A stretch of DNA of 64,000 nucleotides from Erythrobacter tepidarius (GCF_002155695.1 NZ_MUYJ01000001.1:62001-126000); one strand, 5' to 3'. Shown: positions 42,432 through 51,379, numbered from the stretch's first letter. Made by a program: numbers and translations. The notes: generated by a model from the letters alone, not told the origin.

Positions 42432-42448
42432 GCCCGCTTTACACCGCG

Positions 42449-44128
42449 CTATCTTTTCCCCAGCCGGCTGAGCAGCAGCACCGGCAGCAGCCCCGCGGCG
42501 AGGAGGATGAGCGCCGGGATCGAGGCCTCGATCAATCGTTCGTCGCTGGCCAGCCGGTAGGTGCGGGTGGCGAGGGTTTCGAGATTGAAGGGCCGCAGGA
42601 TCAGCGTTGCCGGCAGTTCGCGCACCGTGTCGATGAACACCAGCGCAGCGGCGCCGGCAAGGCTCGGTCCCAGCAGCGGGGCATAGATGCGCGCCAGCAC
42701 CCGTGCCGGCCCCGCGCCGAGCGAGCGCGCCGCGGCATCAAGCCCGGGCGGAATGCGCGCCAGCCCGCCGCTGACTGCGTTGTAGGCGACCGTCAGGAAC
42801 CGCACCGCCAGGGCATAGACCAGGATCGCCGCAGTACCGGTCAGCAGCAGCCCGCCGCTCCACCCCAGCCAATCGCGCGCCAGGCGTGTCAGGCTCTGAT
42901 CGAGGCTGCCGAGCGGGGCGAGCAGGCCCACCGCCAGCAGCGCGCCGGGCAGGGCATAACCCAGCGTGCCGAGCCTGATCGCACCCGCCGTGAGCCGCGA
43001 GGCCGAGCGCGCGCGGGCGAAGGCCAGCAGCAGCGCGGCCACAAGGCACACCCCGCTGGTGGCCAGCCCGAGCCACAGGCTGCCCGCCGCATAGGTCGCT
43101 AGATCGCCCGCCGCCCCGCGCGCGGCCTCGGTCAGCGCCATCGCGCCGAGCGCGCCGGCAGGCACGAGAAAGCCGAAAAGCACCGGCGTGAAGCAGGCGA
43201 GGAAAGCAAGCGCCTTGCCGCCGGGCGAGAGCGCCACCAGCGGTTCTGCCCCTGCGCGCGCAGCCAACCCGTCGCGGCTGTCGCTGCGCCCGGCGCGCGT
43301 TGCCGCTTCGAGCGCGACCAGCGCGATCACGAAGACCAGCATCACCGCCGCAAGCTTGAGCGCGGCCGGCTTGTCTCCCATCGCCAGCCAGCTGCGGAAA
43401 ATGCCGGTCGAGAAGGTCGGGATGGCAAAATATTCCGCGACGCCAAAATCTGCGAGCACCTCCATCAGCACCAGCGCGAGGCCACCGGCGATGGCCGGGC
43501 GCGCGGCGGGCAGGGCCACCCGCCAGAAGGCCCGCGCCGGGCCGGCGCCCAGGCTGCGCGCGGCGCGCAGCTGGGCCAGGCTCTGCGTGGCAAAGGCGGT
43601 GCGCGCCAGCAAATAGACGTATGGGTAGAGCACCAGCGCCAGCACCAGCGCCGCACCGCCGAGCGAGCGGATCTGCGGAAAGGCATAATCTGCCGGGCCC
43701 CAGCCGGTAAGGCCGCGCAGCGCGCTCTGCACCGGCCCGGCATAGTCGAGCAGGTCGGCATAGACATAGGCCGCGATATAGGCCGGCACCGCCAGCGGGA
43801 GCACCAGCGCCCAGCCGAGCACGCGGCGCCCCGGAAAGGCGCTCGCCGCCACCAGCCATGCGCAGCCCGTGCCGACCAGCGTGGCCAAGCCGCCCGCCAG
43901 CAGCATGAGAAGGCCGGTGTTGGCGAGATATTCGCCCAGCACCGTGCGCGCGAGATGGACGATCGCCCCGATCCCGCCCGCGGCCGCGGCGAACAGGATC
44001 GCGCCGATCGGCAGGCCCGCCAGCGCGGCAATGGCGAGCGCGGCAAGGCTCCAACGGGCGCCCGATCCCGGGTTCGCCTGCGCGCGCGCGCTTGCCTGCG
44101 GGCCTGCAAATTGCCTAAGGCGGCTCAC
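42449..44128 (-). CDS. fbpB: Iron(III) ABC transporter, fused permease (FbpB/SfuB type)
   Basis: 559 residues, two tandem binding-protein-dependent permease halves of about six helices each. The coupling-helix motifs are AARSLGAGPARAFWRVALP in the first half and AARSLGAGPARVLARIYAP in the second. Imports Fe(III) with the FbpC ATPase and FbpA binding protein encoded next door. Starts with GTG (GGGGA upstream) and is divergent from fbpC with only 35 bp between, so the fbpC promoter must lie inside this gene's 5' end or vice versa. Confidence 0.9.
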   Translation of the reverse strand: MSRLRQFAGPQASARAQANPGSGARWSLAALAIAALAGLPIGAILFAAAAGGIGAIVHLARTVLGEYLANTGLLMLLAGGLATLVGTGCAWLVAASAFPGRRVLGWALVLPLAVPAYIAAYVYADLLDYAGPVQSALRGLTGWGPADYAFPQIRSLGGAALVLALVLYPYVYLLARTAFATQSLAQLRAARSLGAGPARAFWRVALPAARPAIAGGLALVLMEVLADFGVAEYFAIPTFSTGIFRSWLAMGDKPAALKLAAVMLVFVIALVALEAATRAGRSDSRDGLAARAGAEPLVALSPGGKALAFLACFTPVLFGFLVPAGALGAMALTEAARGAAGDLATYAAGSLWLGLATSGVCLVAALLLAFARARSASRLTAGAIRLGTLGYALPGALLAVGLLAPLGSLDQSLTRLARDWLGWSGGLLLTGTAAILVYALAVRFLTVAYNAVSGGLARIPPGLDAAARSLGAGPARVLARIYAPLLGPSLAGAAALVFIDTVRELPATLILRPFNLETLATRTYRLASDERLIEASIPALILLAAGLLPVLLLSRLGKR

Positions 44129-44163
44129 CGCACGTCCCCGGCTGTCATGGGCAGGATCATCAT

Positions 44164-45183
44164 TTGAGCCTCGAATTCCGTCATATTGCCCATGCCTATG
44201 GCCCGGTGCGGGCGCTGGAGGACGTGAGCTTCAGCGCGCCGACCGGGGAGATCACCTGTCTGCTTGGCGCCTCGGGTTGCGGGAAGTCAACTCTGCTGGC
44301 GCTCGCTGCGGGGATGCTGCGGGTGCAGCAGGGCAGCATCCTGCTCGATGGCGCGGTGCTGGCCGATGCCCGGAGGTGCCCGCCGCCCGAAGCGCGCCCG
44401 GTGGGGCTGGTGTTCCAGGACGGCGCGCTGTTTCCGCACATGACCATCGCCGCCAATATCGCCTTCGGCCTGCCGCGCGAGCGCCATGGCGAGGTCGAAA
44501 ACTGGCTGGCGCGGGTCGGTCTGGCGGGACTGGGTGCGCGCTATCCGCACGAATTGTCGGGCGGACAGCAGCAGCGGGCCGCGCTCGCCCGGGCGATGGC
44601 GCCGGGGCCGCAGGTGCTGCTGATGGACGAGCCCTTCGCCAGCGTCGACATCGTCCTGCGCCGCCGCTTGCGCCGCGACTGCCGCATCATCCTGCGCGAG
44701 CGCGGCGCGACCACGGTGCTCGTCACCCACGATCCCGCCGAAGCGCTCGACATTGCCGACCGGATCGCTGTGATGGAGACCGGGCGGATCGTCCAGTTCG
44801 CCTCGCCCCAGGAATTGCACGATGCCCCCGTCAGCGCGGCGGTGGGGGCGATGTTCAGCGGCGCGCAGGTGGTGCCTGGGACGCGGGCCGAGGTCGGCTT
44901 TGCCTCGGCCTTCGGGCGATGGCCCTGGGAATGTGCGCTGGGACACGTGCCCGATGTGGACGAGGTCGACCTGCTGGTCCATGCCGATGCGCTCGATCTC
45001 ATCGAGGATGCCGGCGGCCTCACGGTGCGCGATTGCCATGCGCAAGGCAAGGGCGTGCGGGTGGTGCTGGTGGCGCCCGACGGCAGCGAGATCACCGTCG
45101 AAACCGCCGCCCCCGTCAATCCTGGGGCACGCTACCGGGTGAAGCCGCGCCCCGGCACGCTCAGGGTGTTCGCGCGAAATTAA
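44164..45183 (+). CDS. fbpC: Iron(III) ABC transporter ATP-binding protein (FbpC type)
   Basis: 339 residues. Walker A LLGASGCGKSTLL, signature ELSGGQQQRAALARAM, Walker B VLLMDEPFASVD and switch LVTHDP are all present, followed by a ~110-residue TOBE-like C-terminal domain. The start is TTG at 44164 with AGGA 7 bases upstream; no in-frame ATG gives the conserved N-terminus. It lies upstream of fbpA on the same strand, with the Fur-like box in between. Confidence 0.92.
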   Translation: MSLEFRHIAHAYGPVRALEDVSFSAPTGEITCLLGASGCGKSTLLALAAGMLRVQQGSILLDGAVLADARRCPPPEARPVGLVFQDGALFPHMTIAANIAFGLPRERHGEVENWLARVGLAGLGARYPHELSGGQQQRAALARAMAPGPQVLLMDEPFASVDIVLRRRLRRDCRIILRERGATTVLVTHDPAEALDIADRIAVMETGRIVQFASPQELHDAPVSAAVGAMFSGAQVVPGTRAEVGFASAFGRWPWECALGHVPDVDEVDLLVHADALDLIEDAGGLTVRDCHAQGKGVRVVLVAPDGSEITVETAAPVNPGARYRVKPRPGTLRVFARN

Positions 45184-45205
45184 GGGTTGCGCAGGTTCAG
45201 ATAAT

Positions 45206-45224
45206 ATTGCAAGTCATTCGCAAT
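45206..45224. promoter_or_regulatory. Fur-like box upstream of fbpA
   Basis: The 19-base imperfect palindrome ATTGCAAGTCATTCGCAAT resembles proteobacterial Fur boxes of the GCAA...CATT...GCAA type. It lies 21 bases before the fbpA ATG, so iron repression of fbpA is likely. An AT-rich TAATAT at 45203-45208 may be the -10. Confidence 0.6.
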
Positions 45225-45245
45225 TCTTGACTGGAAAGCCTCACC

Positions 45246-46295
45246 ATGAAGAACCTGCTGCTCGGCCTGATCGCCTGCGCCGGCCTTGCCCTGACCGCCG
45301 CCTGCTCGCAAACTCCCGAGGGAGAGGGTGCCCCCGTGCCGATCACCGGCGAGGTCAATATCTACTCCTCGCGCCATTACGACACCGATCTGGCGCTCTA
45401 CGATGACTTCACCAAGGCCACCGGCATCAAGGTCAACCGGATTGAGGCCGATGCCGACGCGCTGATCGAACGGATCAAGTCGGAGGGCGAATTCAGCCCG
45501 GCCGATATCCTCATCACCGTCGACGCCGGGCGTCTATGGCGCGCCGAGCAAGCGGGCGTGCTGGCGCCGGTCGGTTCGCCGGTGCTGCGCGAGCGCATCC
45601 CCGAACATCTGCGCCACCCGCAAGGCCTGTGGTTCGGCCTGTCGACCCGCGCGCGGATCATCATCTACAACAAGGCCCAAGGAAAGCCGGAAGGCCTCGC
45701 CAATTACGCCGATCTCGCCAACCCGAAATTCAAGGGCCAGATCTGCATGCGTTCGTCCTCCAACATCTACAACATCTCGCTGCTCTCCAGCATCATCGCC
45801 CACAAGGGTGCGGCCGAGGCGGAAAAATGGGCCAAGGGCGTGGTCGCCAACTTCAAGCAGCCACCGCAAGGCAATGACACCAGCATGATCGAGGCGGTGG
45901 CGGCGGGCGAGTGCCGCATCTCGATCGTCAACACCTACTACCTTGCGCGCTATGACGGGGGTGATGCCAAGCAAAAGGCGATCTTCGATGCCGTGGGGGT
46001 GATCTTCCCCGATCAGGCCGGCACGGGAACCCATGTCAACATCTCGGGCGCGGGCGTGGTCAAGACCGCGCCCAACCGCAAGAACGCGATCAAGTTTCTC
46101 GAATACCTGACCTCGCCAAGCGCCCAGCGCTACTTTGCCGACGGCAACAACGAATATCCCGCAGCCGCCGGCCTCACGGCCAATTCGGCGGTCGAGCAGC
46201 TGGGCAGCTTCAAGGCGGACACGCTCAGCGCGGCAGAAATCGGCAAGGGCCAGGCCGAGGCGGTGAAAATCTTCGACCGGGCGGGCTGGAACTGA
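45246..46295 (+). CDS. fbpA: Iron(III) ABC transporter substrate-binding lipoprotein (FbpA type)
   Basis: 349 residues. The N-terminal signal ends in lipobox LTAAC (Cys20), so it is probably anchored to a membrane. The mature part begins GEVNIYSSRHYDTDLALYDDF, typical of FbpA/FutA. The tyrosine pair in SIVNTYYLARYDG fits the Fe(III) ligand tyrosines. Translation start with GGAAAG upstream. Downstream of the Fur-like box. Confidence 0.92.
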   Translation: MKNLLLGLIACAGLALTAACSQTPEGEGAPVPITGEVNIYSSRHYDTDLALYDDFTKATGIKVNRIEADADALIERIKSEGEFSPADILITVDAGRLWRAEQAGVLAPVGSPVLRERIPEHLRHPQGLWFGLSTRARIIIYNKAQGKPEGLANYADLANPKFKGQICMRSSSNIYNISLLSSIIAHKGAAEAEKWAKGVVANFKQPPQGNDTSMIEAVAAGECRISIVNTYYLARYDGGDAKQKAIFDAVGVIFPDQAGTGTHVNISGAGVVKTAPNRKNAIKFLEYLTSPSAQRYFADGNNEYPAAAGLTANSAVEQLGSFKADTLSAAEIGKGQAEAVKIFDRAGWN

Positions 46296-46405
46296 GCGGC
46301 GGGTTGATCTGCCGCAATCCAAGGCCCGCTTTTGCCCCTTATCACTAAACTGTCTTGAAGGGGGCGCGGTTGTCGGCCATGTGCGCCCTCATTCCGGCCG
46401 CCCGC

Positions 46406-47254
46406 ATGGGCGGCGCTGACCACAGTTCCGAGGCCCTTTTGAACCAGCTCACCCTGACCCGCGACCAGTTCATCGAAAGCGCGGCGCTCTCCGTCGAGAC
46501 CATCACCGATGTCCACCACTGGTGCGACGGGCTGTTCAGCCTGAAGATGACGCGCCCGGCGAGCTTCCGCTTCCGTTCGGGGGAGTTCGTGATGATCGGC
46601 CTTCCCGGCGACAACGGCAAGCCGCTGCTGCGCGCCTATTCGGTCGCTTCGCCCTCCTATGCCGAGGAGCTGGAGTTCCTCTCGATCAAGGTGCCGGATG
46701 GCCCGCTGACTTCCCGCCTGCAATATATCCAGCCCGGCGATCCGATCTATCTCGGCAAGAAGCCGACCGGCACGCTGGTGACCGACGCGCTGCTGCCGGG
46801 CAAGCGGCTGTTCATGCTCTCGACCGGCACCGGGCTTGCCCCCTTCATGAGCCTCGTGCGCGATCCCGAGGTCTATCAGATGTTCGAGGAAGTGATCGTC
46901 GTCCACTCGGTGCGCCATGTCGCCGAACTGGCTTACCGTGAACTGCTGGAGAGCAGGCTCGAAGGCGACCCGCTGCTCGAGGACGAAGATCGCGCGCGGA
47001 TGATCTACATCCCCACCGTCACCCGCGAACCCTTCCACACCACGGGGCGGATTCAGGCGCTGATCGACGATGGCCGCCTGTTCGCGCAGTCCAAGGGCCC
47101 CAAGCACTTCGTGCCCGAGGAAGACCGCGTGATGCTGTGCGGCTCGATGGCGATGATCAAGGACCACGCCGCCGATCTGGAACGCCGCGGGTTTGAAGAG
47201 GGCGCGAACAACAAGCCGGGGCAGTTCGTGATCGAACGCGCGTTCGTTGGCTAG
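46406..47254 (+). CDS. fpr: Ferredoxin/flavodoxin-NADP reductase (Fpr, bacterial type)
   Basis: Flavoprotein moving electrons between NADPH and ferredoxin. FAD motif RAYSVASP, NADPH region LFMLSTGTGLAPFMSLVRDP and the C-terminal CGSMAMIKDHAADLE and GQFVIERAFVG are family features. Start is uncertain: ATG 46406 is used here; TTG 46439 (GAGG upstream) gives the usual 271 residues, and ATG 46379 is also in frame. Possible electron supply for BchL/BchX or iron handling is inference. Confidence 0.92.
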   Translation: MGGADHSSEALLNQLTLTRDQFIESAALSVETITDVHHWCDGLFSLKMTRPASFRFRSGEFVMIGLPGDNGKPLLRAYSVASPSYAEELEFLSIKVPDGPLTSRLQYIQPGDPIYLGKKPTGTLVTDALLPGKRLFMLSTGTGLAPFMSLVRDPEVYQMFEEVIVVHSVRHVAELAYRELLESRLEGDPLLEDEDRARMIYIPTVTREPFHTTGRIQALIDDGRLFAQSKGPKHFVPEEDRVMLCGSMAMIKDHAADLERRGFEEGANNKPGQFVIERAFVG

Positions 47255-47396
47255 GGCGCCTTCGCTTTCGTCGCCGCGTGGGTGACACGCGGCGCGCTTG
47301 CCTTGCCGCCAGACATTCGAGGCCAAGGCCCAAGCCCCGGATCGGATTCGGGACGACCGACGGCGGGCGGGGCGTGAGCCACCCCCACTTTCGCGC

Positions 47397-47425
47397 TTGA
47401 CCCTTGCCAGCGCGCGGGCTTGTAT
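47397..47425 (+). promoter_or_regulatory. Candidate promoter of the acyl-CoA dehydrogenase operon
   Basis: TTGACC (47397-47402), 17-bp spacer, TTGTAT (47420-47425), 39 bases before the gene's ATG. A G/C hairpin without T-run at 47273-47293 (GCCGCGT/ACGCGGC) lies in the same gap and may end the fpr transcript. Confidence 0.45.
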
Positions 47426-47463
47426 CGTGGCAAATCGAAACCCATTGCCCGGAGAGAAGCCCG

Positions 47464-48606
47464 ATGCTCGCAACCGCCCACCGCACCGCCTACAACGCCG
47501 ATCACGAGGCCTTCCGCGACACTGTCCGCAAGGTGTTCGCCGAACATCTCACCCCCCATCTCGACGAGCACGAAGCTAATGGCATCGTCCCGCGCGAGGT
47601 GTGGAAGGCGGTGGGCGAGGCGGGCCTCTTGTGTCCGACGGTGAAGGAGGAAAACGGCGGCCTCGGCCTCGACTTCGGGTTCAACTGCATCGTCGCCGAG
47701 GAGCTTTCCTACCTTGGCTCGTCGGCGGGCTTCACGCTGCAATCGGACATCACCGCCAATTATTTCGAGCGCCTCGGCACCCCCGAACAGCGCGCCAAGT
47801 ACCTCCCCGGCATGGTCAGCGGCGACATCATCACCGCCATCGCCATGACCGAGCCGGGCGCAGGCTCTGACTTGCAGGGCATCCGCACCACCGCGAAGAA
47901 GGACGGCAACCACCTCGTCATCAACGGGTCGAAGACCTACATCACCAACGGCCAGAACGCCGATGTGGTGATCGTGGTGGCCAAGACCGACCCGGACAAG
48001 GGCGCGAAGGGCATTTCGCTGGTGCTAGTCGACGCCGACACCCCCGGCTTCGAGCGCGGCCGCAATCTCGACAAGATCGGCCAGCACGCCGCCGACACCT
48101 CGGAACTGTTCTTCAACGATTGCCGCGTGCCGATGACCAACATCCTCGGCGCCGAGGGCATGGGCTTCGTCCACCTGATGGAGGAACTGCCGCAGGAGCG
48201 CCTCAGCATCGCGGTCGGCGCGCAGGCAGCCGCGCAGCGCGCCTTTGACGAAGCGGTGAAGTTCACCAAGGACAGGAAGGCTTTCGGCAAGACCGTGTTC
48301 GAGTTCCAGAACACCAAGTTCACCCTTGCCGACCTCAAGGCCAAGCTGCAGGTCGGCTGGGCGCATCTCGACTGGGCGATCAAGCGCCATCTCGCAGGCC
48401 AACTCACCACCGACGAGGCGAGCGCCGCCAAGCTCTGGCATACCGAGCTGCAATGGGAATGCTGCGATGTCGCGCTCCAGCTTCACGGCGGGGCGGGCTA
48501 CATGAACGAATACGCCATCGCCCGGCTGTGGCGCGACGCGCGGGTGACGCGTATCTTTGGGGGGACGAACGAAATCATGAAGGAAGTGATCAGCCGCTCG
48601 ATTTAA
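47464..48606 (+). CDS. Acyl-CoA dehydrogenase
   Basis: FAD-dependent acyl-CoA dehydrogenase, 380 residues. AIAMTEPGAGSDLQGIRTTA is the FAD-binding signature and LHGGAGYMNEYAIARLWRDA the C-terminal one. The catalytic base is probably the glutamate in FGGTNEIMKEV. GGAGAG precedes ATG 47464. First gene of a three-gene oxidoreductase cluster; substrate chain length cannot be read from the sequence. Confidence 0.93.
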   Translation: MLATAHRTAYNADHEAFRDTVRKVFAEHLTPHLDEHEANGIVPREVWKAVGEAGLLCPTVKEENGGLGLDFGFNCIVAEELSYLGSSAGFTLQSDITANYFERLGTPEQRAKYLPGMVSGDIITAIAMTEPGAGSDLQGIRTTAKKDGNHLVINGSKTYITNGQNADVVIVVAKTDPDKGAKGISLVLVDADTPGFERGRNLDKIGQHAADTSELFFNDCRVPMTNILGAEGMGFVHLMEELPQERLSIAVGAQAAAQRAFDEAVKFTKDRKAFGKTVFEFQNTKFTLADLKAKLQVGWAHLDWAIKRHLAGQLTTDEASAAKLWHTELQWECCDVALQLHGGAGYMNEYAIARLWRDARVTRIFGGTNEIMKEVISRSI

Positions 48607-48627
48607 GCGCCCTCGGAGGAGCCTGAA

Positions 48628-49368
48628 ATGACCGAACCGCTCGACTTCACCGGCAAGCGCGTCCTCGTGATCGGCGGGTCGAGCGGGATAGGCAACGGCA
48701 TCGCCCACGGCTTCCGCCAGCGCGGCGCGGCAGTGACCGTCACCGGCACCCGGCCCGATTGCGGCGACTATCTCGAGGCCGAGGATGCGGATTTTACCGG
48801 CCTTGACTACCGTCAGCTTGATCTGACCGATCGCGATACGGCGGAACAGTTGGCAGCCACTTTCGGCCCGCTCGATGTGCTCGTCCTCTCGCAAGGCACC
48901 GTCCGCTACGGACGGCAGGAATTCACCCGCGAGGGCTGGGACGCGGTGGTCGATATCAACCTCAATTCGGTGATGGACGCCGCCCGCGCTTTCCATCCCG
49001 CACTCGCCGCAAGCGGGGGCACGATCATCATCGTCTCCTCTGTCGCCGCGTTCAAATCGACCATCGGCACGCCTGCCTATGCCGCCTCGAAAGCAGGCGC
49101 TGCCAGCCTTACCAAGACGTTGGGCGAGGCCTGGGCGCGGGACGGCATCCGGGTCAACGGCATCGCTCCGGGCCTCGTGCCGACCAAGCTCACCGCGGTG
49201 ACCACCGAGCATCCCGAAAGGCTTGAAGCCACCATCAGGAAGATCCCCCTGCGCCGGATGGGCACGCCCGAGGACATGGCCGGCGCCGCGCTGTTCCTGG
49301 CTTCGCCATTGAGTGCCTACATCACCGGCCAGACGCTGGTGGTCGACGGCGGCCTCACGCTCTCCTGA
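48628..49368 (+). CDS. Short-chain dehydrogenase/reductase (SDR)
   Basis: 246 residues, classical SDR: cofactor motif VLVIGGSSGIGNGIA, Ser in VSSVAAF, and YAASK catalytic Tyr/Lys, plus a C-terminal YITGQTLVVDGG. Probably NAD(P)-dependent; it lies 21 bases after the acyl-CoA dehydrogenase and 11 bases before the aldo-keto reductase. Substrate unknown. Confidence 0.92.
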   Translation: MTEPLDFTGKRVLVIGGSSGIGNGIAHGFRQRGAAVTVTGTRPDCGDYLEAEDADFTGLDYRQLDLTDRDTAEQLAATFGPLDVLVLSQGTVRYGRQEFTREGWDAVVDINLNSVMDAARAFHPALAASGGTIIIVSSVAAFKSTIGTPAYAASKAGAASLTKTLGEAWARDGIRVNGIAPGLVPTKLTAVTTEHPERLEATIRKIPLRRMGTPEDMAGAALFLASPLSAYITGQTLVVDGGLTLS

Positions 49369-49379
49369 GGAGAAACCCG

Positions 49380-50402
49380 ATGCAATTCACCCGCCTCGGG
49401 CGCTCCGGCCTCACTGTCTCGCGGCTGTGCCTCGGCTGCATGAGCTATGGTGATACAACCAAGGGCTGGCACGGAGACTGGCTGCTGGACGAGGAGGCCG
49501 CGCGCTCCTGTTTCCGCGGGGCGTTGGAGGCCGGAATCAATTTCTTCGACACCGCCAATATCTATTCGGGCGGCACTTCGGAGGAGATCACCGGCGCTTG
49601 CTTGCGCGCCATGGCCCGCCGGGACGAGATCGTGGTCGCCACCAAAGCTTTCGGGGTATGGCGCAATGCCCCCAATTGTGGCGGCTTGTCGCGCAAGGCG
49701 CTGTTTGCGGCGATCGACGATTCCTTGACAAGGCTCGGCATGGACTATGTCGACCTGTTCCAGATCCATCGCTGGGACGATGCGACGCCGATCGAGGAGA
49801 CGATGGAGGCGCTCCACGATATCGTCAAGGCGGGCAAGGCGCGCTATATCGGCGCATCCTCCATGTATGCGTGGCAGTTCGCCAAGGCGCAGGAGGTGGC
49901 GCGGGCGAATGACTGGACGCGCTTCATATCGATGCAGAACCAGCTCAATCTGCTCTACCGCGAGGAGGAGCGCGAGATGCTGCCGCTGTGCGCCGATCAG
50001 GGCGTGGGTGTGATCCCGTGGAGCCCGCTTGCGCGCGGGCGGCTGACCCGGCGGTGGGGCGAGTGCACCGTCCGCAGCGCAACCGACAGCATCGGCAAGG
50101 CGCTCTACCAGGCCGATGACGAGGCTGACCGTGCGGTGGTCGATGCCGTGCACAAGCTCGCTGCGGCACGCGGCGTCGCGATGGCCACCATCGGTCTTGC
50201 CTGGCATTTCACCAAGCCCCAGGTCACCGCCCCGATCATCGGCGTGACGAAGCCGCATCACATCGCCGACGCCGTCAAGGCGCTCGATGTGGCGCTGACC
50301 GGCGAGGAAGTGGCCGCGCTCGAGGCGCCCTATCGCCCCAAGTGGCCGACCGGAATGGGAATGCCGATGCCGGCGATGGACAAGCTCAGCATAACTGGCT
50401 GA
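49380..50402 (+). CDS. Aldo/keto reductase
   Basis: 340-residue TIM-barrel NADPH oxidoreductase. Catalytic tetrad regions: FFDTANIYSGG (Asp/Tyr), VATKAFG (Lys) and LFQIHRWD (His). Third gene of the cluster with the acyl-CoA dehydrogenase and SDR. Substrate unknown. Confidence 0.92.
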   Translation: MQFTRLGRSGLTVSRLCLGCMSYGDTTKGWHGDWLLDEEAARSCFRGALEAGINFFDTANIYSGGTSEEITGACLRAMARRDEIVVATKAFGVWRNAPNCGGLSRKALFAAIDDSLTRLGMDYVDLFQIHRWDDATPIEETMEALHDIVKAGKARYIGASSMYAWQFAKAQEVARANDWTRFISMQNQLNLLYREEEREMLPLCADQGVGVIPWSPLARGRLTRRWGECTVRSATDSIGKALYQADDEADRAVVDAVHKLAAARGVAMATIGLAWHFTKPQVTAPIIGVTKPHHIADAVKALDVALTGEEVAALEAPYRPKWPTGMGMPMPAMDKLSITG

Positions 50403-50449
50403 ATGGTCGCGCCGATATGCGCGCAGCCGCGCGCAATTGAGCTTGCGGC

Positions 50450-50464
50450 GTTGTTACATACAAC
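50450..50464. promoter_or_regulatory. Inverted repeat GTTGT-TACAT-ACAAC upstream of the response regulator
   Basis: A perfect 5-bp dyad 66 bases before the regulator gene, possibly an autoregulatory site. It also overlaps AT-rich sequence suitable for a promoter. Confidence 0.4.
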
Positions 50465-50530
50465 TGAAATCCAGTCACAAACGCGTCATATGCTTGGGCC
50501 AAGCCAGCCGCGCAACCATGCGGGGCCCAC

Positions 50531-51205
50531 ATGGACGTGATCAACATCTTCCTGACCAGCGAACTTGGCGAAAGCCTCGATGATTTCGTGCATGACCAGC
50601 GCCGCTTCACCTTCGACAGGCTGGGGCCGGAAGGCCCGCGCCGGCTGGTCGAAGGGCCGATGTGGGCCTTCATCGACTGGGTGATGGACGATCTCGCGGG
50701 GCTGGAGATGTGCCGCCGGTTGCGCGCTGATGCCCGCACGGCCGATGCCCACATCACCATGGTGCTCGAAAACGACGATGCCGAGGATCGCCGCCGTGCG
50801 CTGCGTGCGGGTGCGGATGATTACGTGGTCGGCCCGCTCACCCGCACCGCGGTGCTCGACCGGGTGCTGGCCTTGCAGGCGCGCGGGGCCGAGCGCCACG
50901 CCACCCAGCGCTTCGAGGCGGGCGCGCTCAGCATCGACATGGCGGCCCTCCAGGCGCGCTGGAACGGCGAGCCGATCCCGTTGCGTCCCAACGAATTCCG
51001 CCTGCTGCGCTTCTTTGCCGAGAACCCCAACCGGGTGCTGACCCGCGAGGACCTGATCAGCGGCCTCGGCAAGCGCGAACCCCCGATCGACGAGCGCACG
51101 GTGGACGTGTGGGTCGGCCGGTTGCGCCGCGCGATCAAGGCGGCGGGCGGCGGCAACCCGCTGCGCACGGTGCGTTCTATGGGATACGTTTTCGATCTGG
51201 GATGA
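50531..51205 (+). CDS. OmpR/PhoB-type regulator with a degenerate receiver domain
   Basis: 224 residues: N-terminal receiver-like domain (1-118) and C-terminal winged helix (~125-224; LRPNEFRLLRFFAENPNRVL, RTVDVWVGRLRRAIKA, RTVRSMGYVF). The putative phospho-acceptor D49 (FIDWVMDD) is kept. The usual acidic pair after beta-1 is replaced (INIFLTSELG), and the conserved lysine position reads GPLTRTAVL. Phosphorylation is therefore doubtful. No sensor kinase is adjacent. Confidence 0.85.
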   Translation: MDVINIFLTSELGESLDDFVHDQRRFTFDRLGPEGPRRLVEGPMWAFIDWVMDDLAGLEMCRRLRADARTADAHITMVLENDDAEDRRRALRAGADDYVVGPLTRTAVLDRVLALQARGAERHATQRFEAGALSIDMAALQARWNGEPIPLRPNEFRLLRFFAENPNRVLTREDLISGLGKREPPIDERTVDVWVGRLRRAIKAAGGGNPLRTVRSMGYVFDLG

Positions 51206-51233
51206 TTGAGGCCGTTAAGCCATCCCACCAATC

Positions 51234-51300
51234 ATCCTTGCGCTGGACCGGTCGCGCAGCGACCGCAAGGCCGAGCGGCCGCCGGCAGGCCCGCAAGGAT
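51234..51300. repeat. Structured intergenic element (outer 9-bp stem with inner hairpins)
   Basis: ATCCTTGCG (51234-51242) pairs with CGCAAGGAT (51292-51300). Inside are GGTCGC-GCA-GCGACC (51250-51264) and GGCC-GAGC-GGCC (51269-51280). The clover-like fold is unusual for a plain terminator. It could be a REP-like repeat, a cruciform or a small structured RNA. Confidence 0.45.
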
Positions 51301-51350
51301 CAAGGATGTCGCGGCACGGACGCGCGGCGGAACGCAAAACATGCGAGGAA

Positions 51351-51374
51351 GGCGCGGCCCGGATGGGCCGCGCC
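51351..51374 (-). terminator. Hairpin just after the TonB receptor stop
   Basis: GGCGCGGCCC (51351-51360) pairs with GGGCCGCGCC (51365-51374), a perfect 10-bp G/C stem with a 4-base loop, 5 bases past the stop codon on the minus strand. The following T-run is poor, so intrinsic termination is plausible but not certain. Confidence 0.6.
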
Positions 51375-51379
51375 GCCCA

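Noticed and set aside
47273-47293. Hairpin after fpr as a terminator
   Set aside because: GCCGCGT/ACGCGGC forms a stem but no T-run follows; kept only as a remark in the promoter entry.
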